Shown here: positions 1 through 5,910 of the stretch, one piece after another
Layout: every line of letters starts with the position of its first letter
Numbering within the stretch: the stretch's first letter is position 1
Assembly (NCBI GenBank): GCA_903938935.1
Contig: CAJAFD010000027.1
Coordinates: forward strand, 1 to 9,424
DNA length: 9,424 nucleotides
Direction: 5' to 3'
Origin: an uncultured Opitutia bacterium
GTDB lineage: Bacteria > Verrucomicrobiota > Verrucomicrobiia > Opitutales > Opitutaceae
Translations under genes and position numbers: made by a program
Notes under the pieces: model-generated
What the model saw: the letters and a program-made list of their open reading frames with translations, nothing else
Told to the model about the DNA's origin: nothing
Database searches by the model: none

Positions 1-532
1 ATTCAGCGAGGTGCCCGTGGTTTTTTATACGTATTACAATCTCGTTTTTTCGAATGGCATTGAGGCGTACGTGAAGGCCGCCAAGGCGGCGGGCGTCGAT
101 GGGATGCTGGTGTTGGATTTGCCGCCGGAGGAAGGCGCGGAGTTTTCCGCTGCGGTCCGCGCGCATGGGATCGACTCGGTGTGCATCGTGGCGCCGACCA
201 CGCCGGAAGCGCGTATTGCAAAAATCGCGGCCGCGGCGACGGGTTTTATTTATTATGTTTCCCGCGAGGGCGTGACGGGCGTGCGGGATCAGGTCGCGGT
301 CGGCATCCCGGAAGCCGTGGCGCGGATTCGGGCGCACACGCAGCTGCCAATCGCGGTGGGTTTCGGGATCGGTACGCGCGCGCAAGTGGCCGAAGTGGCT
401 GCGCAGGCGGACGGAGTCGTCGTCGGCAGTGCGTTGGTGAATATCATCAAAGAAAATCTCGCGGCTCGGGAAAAAATCGCGCCGGCGCTCGCGGCCAAGG
501 CGGTTGATTTGGTCGCAGGGACGCGGCGTTGA
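1..532 (+). CDS. trpA: Tryptophan synthase alpha chain, C-terminal part (5' end outside window)
   Basis: The alpha subunit cleaves indole-3-glycerol phosphate to indole and glyceraldehyde 3-phosphate, and the indole passes to TrpB in the cytoplasmic alpha2beta2 complex. The reading frame is open from base 2, giving about 176 visible residues that correspond to roughly residue 95 onward of the E. coli protein. Visible TrpA hallmarks, in order, are YTYYNLVFSNGI, LVLDLPPEE, FIYYVSREGVTG, GFGIGTRAQV and VVVGSALV. The glycines of GVTG and GFGI and the Gly-Ser of VGSA match the substrate phosphate-binding site. The catalytic Glu49 and Asp60 equivalents lie outside the window. The gene ends in TGA at 530-532 and reaches the usual C-terminal length, so it looks intact. 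trpB would be expected just upstream. miaA follows 88 bp later in the same direction. Identification is secure. Confidence 0.96.
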   Translation, partial: FSEVPVVFYTYYNLVFSNGIEAYVKAAKAAGVDGMLVLDLPPEEGAEFSAAVRAHGIDSVCIVAPTTPEARIAKIAAAATGFIYYVSREGVTGVRDQVAVGIPEAVARIRAHTQLPIAVGFGIGTRAQVAEVAAQADGVVVGSALVNIIKENLAAREKIAPALAAKAVDLVAGTRR

Positions 533-566
533 GTGCAATGGCGCAGCGGTCACGACGTGGCGGTCA

Positions 567-595
567 AGCGGAGCACGGTTTTGCCTCGCTCCGTT
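567..595 (+). other. Imperfect hairpin in the trpA-miaA gap
   Basis: CGGAGC (569-574) pairs with GCTCCG (588-593), and one A-T and one G-U pair extend the stem outward, leaving a 13-base loop. No T run follows, so it is not a standard rho-independent terminator. It could attenuate read-through from trpA or be chance in GC-rich DNA. Nothing else recognisable lies in the gap. Confidence 0.25.
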
Positions 596-620
596 GGCCA
601 GCGCGTCAACTCGCAGCAGC

Positions 621-1547
621 ATGAAACCGACGATCTATGTTTTGACCGGTTGCACGGCGGTCGGAAAAACGGAATGGGCTTTGCGTTGGGCGGAAGCGAA
701 TGACGCGGAAATTATTTCATGCGATTCGTTGTTGTTTTATCGGCACATGGATATCGGCACGGCGAAACCCACGCCGGCGGAGTTGGGGCGGGTGCCGCAT
801 CACTTGATTGATGTGGTGGCCGCATCCGAGCCGATGGATATCACGCGTTACATCACGCTCGCGCGGGCTGCGGTTGAGACGATCGCCGCACGGGGGCGCA
901 AGGTCTTGGTGACGGGGGGCAGCGGTTTTTATCTCAAAAGTTTTTTCGGGCCCGTCGCGGATGATGTTGCGGTGCCTGCGGAGGTGCGCGCGGCGGTGGC
1001 GGTGCAGCTCGAGCAAGCGGGGATCGGCGCTTTGGTGGAGGAGTTGCGGGCGTTGAATCCGGCAGGATTGGGTGCGCTTGATGTGGATAATCCACGGCGG
1101 GTGACGCGGGCACTCGAGCGGTGTCGCGTCACGGGTAAGACCTTGGCGGAGTTGAAGGCGGAATTTTTGGCGCGCCCCAGTGCGTTTGCGGAATGGCCGG
1201 TCGCCTTGGTGCGGCTGGAACGCTCGCCCGAGGAAGTGAACCTGCGAATTGATGCTCGCGTGGAGACGATGGTGCGGGCGGGTTTGGTCGAAGAGGTGCG
1301 TCGTCTGCGAGCGGATGGATTTGAGCGTAATCCCAGTGCGGCGGGCGCGATCGGTTATCGGGAGGTTTTGGCGATGCTTGATGGGAAACTCGCGTCGTCA
1401 GCTATGGCGGCTGAGATTGCCCAGAATACGCGGGCCCTCGTGCGCAAGCAGCGGACATGGTTTCGCACGCAGTTGCCTGAGCATCGGGTCGTGCGCCTCG
1501 GCGCCGGTGAGCCGAGGGACTTTGAATTTTTTAATCCTGCAAATTAG
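621..1547 (+). CDS. miaA: tRNA dimethylallyltransferase MiaA
   Basis: MiaA transfers the dimethylallyl group of DMAPP to N6 of A37 in tRNAs reading UNN codons, the first step toward ms2i6A, in the cytoplasm. The 308 residues match the usual 300-316. Visible motifs are the P-loop GCTAVGKT (10-17), SCDSLLFYRHMDIGTAKPT (33-51, containing the catalytic Asp35), PHHLID (59-64), TGGSGFYL (98-105), NPRRVTRALE (157-166) and the C-terminal TWFR (279-282). The P-loop has Cys where most family members have Pro (GPTASGKT), and TGGSGFYL replaces the usual GGTGLYL; neither removes a key residue. The frame is open upstream to 504 inside trpA, but homology begins at the ATG at 621 (MKPTIYVLTG). That start has no Shine-Dalgarno sequence (upstream bases TCGCAGCAGC). 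The TAG at 1545-1547 overlaps the end of the convergent gene. Confidence 0.95.
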   Translation: MKPTIYVLTGCTAVGKTEWALRWAEANDAEIISCDSLLFYRHMDIGTAKPTPAELGRVPHHLIDVVAASEPMDITRYITLARAAVETIAARGRKVLVTGGSGFYLKSFFGPVADDVAVPAEVRAAVAVQLEQAGIGALVEELRALNPAGLGALDVDNPRRVTRALERCRVTGKTLAELKAEFLARPSAFAEWPVALVRLERSPEEVNLRIDARVETMVRAGLVEEVRRLRADGFERNPSAAGAIGYREVLAMLDGKLASSAMAAEIAQNTRALVRKQRTWFRTQLPEHRVVRLGAGEPRDFEFFNPAN

Positions 1548-2113
1548 CGCCGCAGCAACCGAGCGAAGATCATGACGTGGGTCGCGATCAGTAGGGGAAA
1601 AAGAAAGAGGGGGAGCAGGCTCAGGGGTAAGTGAGTGAGCGCGCGAAGTTGCGGCGGGTGGGCGGCGTAGATGCGGGCGGCGGATACGGTGAGCACCATC
1701 ATCTCGATGAGCCCGATTAGATTCCAGCGCGTGAGGTATTGGCGTTGGCGTGCAGGATCGAGCGGGATGGTAACCAAGCCGACAGCCAACAAAGCGACGA
1801 AGAGTTCCCCGATTCCCGCTGGCACGGCAAAGGCGTACGGTAAATCTCCGCGGTAAAACAAAACTATAAAATACCCACCGATAAAGCGGGTGAGATGAAG
1901 CTGGACGAGCGTGAGCGGATCGAGGTTATCGAGCCAATCGCGGAGTCCGGGCAGTCGAAAATAGACGTAAAGTGCGAGTGCGGACAGCCCGATTATAAGG
2001 ACGGGAAGCGCGATCGGGGCCAGGCGTTGCAGGACGAGATAATAGCCTCCGGCGATGGCGGCGGCAAACCAGAGCCAGAGGGCGGCACGGACAAAGAGGG
2101 CGGGGCGCGGCAT
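1544..2113 (-). CDS. Conserved six-helix membrane protein of unknown function
   Basis: This 189-residue protein is almost entirely hydrophobic, with about six predicted transmembrane segments near residues 9-28, 33-52, 76-90, 98-117, 132-150 and 163-186, and a basic C-terminus (RLLRR). The middle holds a patterned stretch, HLTRFIGGYFIVLFYRGDLP followed by FAVPAGIGELFVALLA, then RWNLIGLIE. It resembles uncharacterised bacterial membrane proteins with a G-x-LP...FA-x-PAG-x-G-[DE] signature. I know of no assigned function and see no catalytic or binding motif, so an integral inner-membrane protein is all that can be said. The start is the ATG at 2113, with no Shine-Dalgarno. A TATAAC at 2163-2158 (minus strand) could be a -10 element, but no good -35 is seen. 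The gene lies beyond the terminator that ends the tolC-type gene, so it probably has its own promoter. Its TAA at 1546-1544 overlaps the end of miaA. Confidence 0.8.
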   Translation of the reverse strand: MPRPALFVRAALWLWFAAAIAGGYYLVLQRLAPIALPVLIIGLSALALYVYFRLPGLRDWLDNLDPLTLVQLHLTRFIGGYFIVLFYRGDLPYAFAVPAGIGELFVALLAVGLVTIPLDPARQRQYLTRWNLIGLIEMMVLTVSAARIYAAHPPQLRALTHLPLSLLPLFLFPLLIATHVMIFARLLRR

Positions 2114-2160
2114 GATTAACTAGAGTTGGAGTTACGGTGAGCTTGGGGCGATGAAAAGTT

Positions 2161-2191
2161 ATAATAAAAAAGGCGGGCTGAGAGCCCGCCT
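2161..2191 (-). terminator. Rho-independent terminator after the TolC-type gene
   Basis: Read on the minus strand, AGGCGGGCT, a 3-base loop (CTC) and AGCCCGCCT form a perfect 9 bp GC-rich stem at 2191-2171, followed at once by TTTTTATTAT (2170-2161). It starts 26 bases past the TolC stop codon. The A-rich side precedes the stem on the plus strand, so it acts leftward only. This is the clearest transcription boundary in the window and separates the envelope-gene block from the small membrane-protein gene. Confidence 0.92.
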
Positions 2192-2217
2192 GCAGTGATA
2201 CGATTAATGCGAGTCGC

Positions 2218-3717
2218 TTATTCGGGCAGGCCGATTTTGTAGCGTTCGAGTGAGCTGCCGTCGATGCGATGTAGTTCGGCGAGGGCGACGCGCAGGCTGA
2301 CCTTGGCTTGGAGCTCGTTGACGCGGGCGGCTTCGAGGTCGTCTTGAGCTTGGAGGACGAGGCGGCTGGTGGAGAGGCCGGCGTCGAAGCGCGCTTTTTG
2401 GAGCTCGTATTGTTTGTTGCTCAGCTGGGTGGCTTTACCGGCGATTTCAACGGCGGCGATATTGGTCTCTACGGCGCGCACCGAGGTGCGGACGTTGACG
2501 AGGAGGGTCTGATCGAGCTGTTGGAGGCGCGTCTGTTGTTGGAGGAGGCTGGACTTGGCGCTGCGGTAGCGAGCCTTATCGGCGTGGAGACCCCAGGGGA
2601 CGGTGAGCGAGAGGCCGACGTTCCAGTTGTAGCCATTGCCTTCGGGGAGGTTGCCGATGGCGTCGCTGTAGGAGCGCTCGGTGGCGGTGTAGCCGACGCC
2701 GGTGTCGAGGTTGAGGCCGGGGAGGGCGGCTTGTTTGGCGCTGCGGGCGTCGATCTCGAGTTGTTTGATCTGCGACTGAGTGGCGAGGAAATCGGGGGAA
2801 CGCTCGCGGGCGTTTTTATAAACGCGCTCAAAAGAGGGGGCGCCTTCGGTGTAGTCGCCGAATTTCACTTCGCCGGGGCGGGTGTTGAAATCAAATTGGC
2901 CGATGAGGTTAAAGAGCGAGTCCTCGCGGTCGCTGACGGATTGTTCGGCTTGGAGGGCGGCGCGGCGGGCGTTGGCGACGCCGACTTCGGCGGTGAGGAC
3001 ATCGAGATCTGTGGCGACGCCGGTGGATTTGCGGACTTTGTTTTCTTCGAAAAGTTTAGCGGCTAGCTCGAGGCTGCGTTTTTTTACGGCGAGGTTTTCG
3101 CGAGCGTAAGCGAGATTGTAGTAGGCGTTTTCGGTGTCGCGGATGACGGTGAGGACTTTGCTCTTGTAGTTGAGTAGGGCGATGCCGACGCCGAGTTTGT
3201 TGCGCTCGATGTTGGCGCGGGCGACGGCCGGGCCGGAGCCTTTGAGGAGCGGCTGGCTGAGGGTAACGGAGGTGCTGCTGCCGTAGGCCGGATTGAGGGT
3301 GGAGTTGAGTGAGTTGGTGGCCGCTCGGGTGGTGTTGCCGGTCACGCTGACGGTGCCGCCGGTAGCGACTTTTTCACTCACACCGACGGAGAACGTGGTG
3401 TTATCGCTGCGGGGGCCGCTGGCGGAGGTGCCGTCGAGCCGGCTGGTGGTGGCGGCGGATTGGTTGAGGTTGCGCCTAGTCGTCGCGGTGAAGCTGGGGT
3501 CGAAATCAGCGTTGGCGGCGTTGAGGGATTCTTTCGCAATTTCGGTTGAGAGATTTTGCACCTGCAGGTCGAAATTTTTCTGCATCGCGCGGGAGATGCA
3601 TTCTTCGAGGGTGAGGTTCGCAGTGGGGGCCGCTGGGGCGTTTTCCTGGGCGGTCAGGAGCGCGGGGCTGGCGAAGGTTAGGAGGAGGGCGGTAGCGCGG
3701 GAGAGGTGGCGTGACAT
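2218..3717 (-). CDS. TolC-family outer-membrane efflux/secretion protein
   Basis: TolC-type proteins form trimeric channels with an outer-membrane beta barrel and a long periplasmic helical tunnel, joined to inner-membrane pumps or type I secretion systems. The 499 residues are typical. A signal peptide covers residues 1 to about 23 (basic MSRHLSR, hydrophobic core, likely cut LLTA|Q). The mature protein opens with LTLEECISRAMQKNFDLQV, the usual entry into the first efflux repeat. Beta-rich Ser/Thr/Asn/Gly segments follow, then SQPLLKGSG and helical repeats with G-VATDLDVLTAEV and GLSTSRLVLQAQDDLEAARV, the two halves of the family's internal duplication. The frame extends to an ATG at 3792, but the ATG at 3717 begins the signal peptide and avoids overlap with the upstream gene. 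No Shine-Dalgarno is seen; the leader is pyrimidine-rich. No pump or periplasmic adaptor gene is adjacent, so the substrate is unknown. Transcription ends at the hairpin near 2171-2191. Confidence 0.92.
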   Translation of the reverse strand: MSRHLSRATALLLTFASPALLTAQENAPAAPTANLTLEECISRAMQKNFDLQVQNLSTEIAKESLNAANADFDPSFTATTRRNLNQSAATTSRLDGTSASGPRSDNTTFSVGVSEKVATGGTVSVTGNTTRAATNSLNSTLNPAYGSSTSVTLSQPLLKGSGPAVARANIERNKLGVGIALLNYKSKVLTVIRDTENAYYNLAYARENLAVKKRSLELAAKLFEENKVRKSTGVATDLDVLTAEVGVANARRAALQAEQSVSDREDSLFNLIGQFDFNTRPGEVKFGDYTEGAPSFERVYKNARERSPDFLATQSQIKQLEIDARSAKQAALPGLNLDTGVGYTATERSYSDAIGNLPEGNGYNWNVGLSLTVPWGLHADKARYRSAKSSLLQQQTRLQQLDQTLLVNVRTSVRAVETNIAAVEIAGKATQLSNKQYELQKARFDAGLSTSRLVLQAQDDLEAARVNELQAKVSLRVALAELHRIDGSSLERYKIGLPE

Positions 3718-3769
3718 GACGTGAAGTAAAGGAGTTGTAAGAGCAGAGAACACGGGCGGCGACGAGAAG

Positions 3770-4018
3770 TTACTGTTTTTCGTAGGCACCATCGCTGGTG
3801 CGTTTTAGGAGAGTGAATCCGGCTTGTTTGGCCCGCGAGACGGAAATGGGCGCGGAAAGTTGCGGTGAATTGACGCGATGAGCGACGTCGCGTTGGACGA
3901 GTTGTTGGCAGGTGGGGCAGTTCGTCAGGTCGGATTCACGGGCGCTTTGACGGTGTTCAAAGCCAGTGCCGCAGAGGCGGCAGGGGGATTTGAGCGGCGT
4001 GTAAGCGTAGAGGGGCAT
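3770..4018 (-). CDS. FmdB-type zinc-ribbon small protein
   Basis: This is an 82-residue protein starting MPLYAYTP with two CxxC pairs, CRLCG (residues about 13-17) and CPTC (about 34-37), spaced as in the FmdB/CxxC_CXXC_SSSS regulatory-protein family (typical start MPIYEY, then C-x2-C, about 20 residues, C-x2-C). The four cysteines should bind one zinc. FmdB is named for a putative regulator of formamidase/amide genes, but the biological role of most members is unknown, so no specific function is claimed. The C-terminus is basic and ends in YEKQ. The frame is open upstream to 4117, but the family N-terminus begins exactly at the ATG at 4018. No clear Shine-Dalgarno is present (GATAAAGTCG precedes ATG). 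The gene lies 146 bp after the PpiD-like gene and 52 bp before the TolC-type gene. Confidence 0.85.
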   Translation of the reverse strand: MPLYAYTPLKSPCRLCGTGFEHRQSARESDLTNCPTCQQLVQRDVAHRVNSPQLSAPISVSRAKQAGFTLLKRTSDGAYEKQ

Positions 4019-4092
4019 CGACTTTATCAAACGGGTCTCGGTGCTGGGCACCAGTCGAAAGGTGCGGACTCGGCGCGCAGGAGGGGTTTGAG

Positions 4093-4120
4093 CGGGTGAA
4101 TTTGATTTGGGATTCACCCG
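4093..4120. repeat. Perfect 9 bp inverted repeat between the PpiD-like and fmdB genes
   Basis: CGGGTGAAT (4093-4101) and ATTCACCCG (4112-4120) are exact inverted copies around a 10-base spacer. It lies in the largest gap of the leftward block, 45 bp past the PpiD-like stop and 75 bp before the fmdB start. Neither strand has a T run after it, so it is not a standard terminator. It could be an operator for a dimeric regulator, an mRNA-stabilising hairpin or a T-poor terminator. Confidence 0.55.
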
Positions 4121-4164
4121 TTACTAGCAACAGCGTGGGCGGAAGCGAGGTCCCGCGAGCGCGG

Positions 4165-5835
4165 TTACTTTACTTTGGGCTCGGAGCGTTTGAGCTCGGT
4201 CTCGACGATTTCCGCGAGGTAGGCGCCGGAGCCGAGGCGCGCGGTGTACGCACCGAGCTGGGTGCGGGTCTCGGCGTAAAGGGGATTGGTCGGCGCGAAA
4301 TCGGGGATTTTCTTGTCGACGACGTAAACATAGGTGCCTTTGTCGGCGGCAATCGCGAGATCGGAGACTTGGCCTTTTTCGAGGCGTTCAAGGGCGCTGA
4401 GAACAGTGTAATCGAGGTCTTGGGGGCGGTTGCGCAGGGTGAAGGCGGCGACGGCTTTGGTCTCGATTTTAGCGGAGGTGCCAGTCGCGGCGGAGGCGGC
4501 GGCTTTTTCGAAGGTATCGCCCGCTTTCAGGCGGTTTTCGATGAGGCTGCGCAGGGTGCGGCCTAGCTCGGCGAAGCGTTTCCGTTTCTCGTTTTCGAGG
4601 TAGTCGGCGTTTACCTTGGTTTTGACTTCGGCGAAGGCCGGCTTGCGCGCGGGTTGGGTGTCTTGCCAGAAGAGTACGGCGGCGCCGTTAGGGGTGGGGA
4701 CGGCCTCGGTGTAGGCGCGATCTTTACCGAGTTTAAAGGCCTCTTCGGCGACGGTGGTAGCGGCGGGGCCGAATTCGGCTGGGCCGGCTTCACGGGTGAA
4801 AGGGGCGAGGCTCTTTAGCGGGGCTTTGCGCTTGGCGAGGATGTTGGCGAGGGCTGGGGAGCCGGCGACAGCTTTGGCTTCGTAAAGAGAGAACACAAAA
4901 TCACTGGCGGCTTTGGCGGCGAGGCGTTGGGCGCGTTCGTTTTTAAAGGCGAGTTCAACTTGGGGGCGGACGGCGGCGTAGTCAGCGGCTGCGTCGACCT
5001 TGATGGGGGCAGGGGTCTTAGCGTCGGTGGCGGCCTTGGGGAAGCGGGCGGGGTTGGCGTCGAAGTAGGCGCGGACTTCAGCCTCGTTGAGGCTCACTTG
5101 GGCCAGATAGTCGGAAGCGGGGAAGTCGGCGTAGGTGGCGACGATGCGGGGTGGAATTTCGTAGCGGAAGGCGGACTCTTCGAAAAACTTGGTCAGCTCG
5201 GCGTCAGTGGCGGGAATCGCGGGGTTAAAGGTCGTGTAGTCGACGGTGGCGGTAGCGAGCGTCCAACTGGTGTCTGCGCGGGCGAGTTGGTTTTTGATGT
5301 CAGAGGGGAGGACGTAGCCGGGTCCGCCGAGGAGTTTTTGAACTTTATCGGCGCGGACGTCGTCAGCGATGACGCGGGCGATGTCGGCTTCGGTGAGGCG
5401 GGGGTTGGACTTTAAGTTGTCGCGAAACGTCTTGTAGGCGGTGGCGTCGAATTGGCCATCGGGGCCGGCGAAGGCGCGGAGGGTTTTGATCTGTTCGGCG
5501 ATCTCGGCTGAGGTGGCAGCGGGGAGGTGGAGCTCGTCGGCGAGGTGGAGAGTGGCGGCGCGTTGGAAGGCGTAATTTTGGATTTGTTCGGCTTCGAGGC
5601 CGTAACCGACTTGGAGGTTGGCGCTGAGGCCGGCGTCACCCATGAGGCGTTCTTGGTCGACGGTGGAACCTAAGTTGTAACCGAAAAACTCGCGCTTGAG
5701 GCTAGCGCGTTCCGCTTGGCCGATACCAGGGGCGGCTCCGATCGTGAAGACGAAGGAGATGATGATCAGCCCGAGCAGCACGGCGAAGACGATTTTGAAG
5801 TGCTGCTGGAAGGTGCGTTGGATCCAGGAAATCAT
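4165..5835 (-). CDS. PpiD/SurA-like membrane-anchored periplasmic chaperone, parvulin active site not evident
   Basis: The protein has 556 residues. One N-terminal transmembrane helix (about 14-33, after MISWIQRTFQQHFK) would anchor it in the inner membrane with the rest in the periplasm, as in PpiD. Residues about 75-170 match the SurA/PpiD N-terminal chaperone fold (QNYAFQRAATLHLADELHL, GPDGQFDATAYKTFRD, RLTEADIARVIADDVRADKV). FFEESAFRYEIPPRIVATY (217-235) and EAEVRAYFDANPARF (251-265) resemble the segment that precedes the parvulin domain in PpiD. No parvulin signature (HIL...GGDLG...GYH) follows. The only histidines are 12, 97 and 103, and there is no cysteine, so prolyl isomerase activity is unlikely by the known mechanism. 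Residues 301-396 and 419-515 look like two related degenerate modules. The likely role is a holdase or chaperone for exported proteins. The ATG at 5835 has no Shine-Dalgarno, and the leader is pyrimidine-rich. Confidence 0.82.
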   Translation of the reverse strand: MISWIQRTFQQHFKIVFAVLLGLIIISFVFTIGAAPGIGQAERASLKREFFGYNLGSTVDQERLMGDAGLSANLQVGYGLEAEQIQNYAFQRAATLHLADELHLPAATSAEIAEQIKTLRAFAGPDGQFDATAYKTFRDNLKSNPRLTEADIARVIADDVRADKVQKLLGGPGYVLPSDIKNQLARADTSWTLATATVDYTTFNPAIPATDAELTKFFEESAFRYEIPPRIVATYADFPASDYLAQVSLNEAEVRAYFDANPARFPKAATDAKTPAPIKVDAAADYAAVRPQVELAFKNERAQRLAAKAASDFVFSLYEAKAVAGSPALANILAKRKAPLKSLAPFTREAGPAEFGPAATTVAEEAFKLGKDRAYTEAVPTPNGAAVLFWQDTQPARKPAFAEVKTKVNADYLENEKRKRFAELGRTLRSLIENRLKAGDTFEKAAASAATGTSAKIETKAVAAFTLRNRPQDLDYTVLSALERLEKGQVSDLAIAADKGTYVYVVDKKIPDFAPTNPLYAETRTQLGAYTARLGSGAYLAEIVETELKRSEPKVK

Positions 5836-5910
5836 GGGTATAGAGGGTCAGAGGCTAGGTCGGGCTGGGGGTGTGGCAAGGGTGAATTCTCGCGGCCGAC
5901 TGGTGTGGCT

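Noticed and set aside
504..620. N-terminal extension of miaA back to the ATG at 504
   Set aside because: The 39 extra residues overlap trpA and have no family similarity; MiaA homology begins at the ATG at 621.
2308..3066. 252-residue open frame on the plus strand inside the TolC-type gene
   Set aside because: Its translation is a Gly/Ala/Glu/Val-rich string with no domain, and it lies fully antisense to a gene with a signal peptide and efflux repeats. It is a codon-bias shadow in GC-rich DNA.
3718..3792. Longer start for the TolC-type gene at 3792
   Set aside because: It would overlap the end of the FmdB-type gene and bury the signal peptide, which begins naturally at 3717.
4096..5415. Plus-strand open frames (4096-4566 and 4927-5415) opposite the PpiD-like gene
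   Set aside because: They are Gly-rich low-complexity translations with no recognisable domain, explained by the codon bias of the minus-strand gene.
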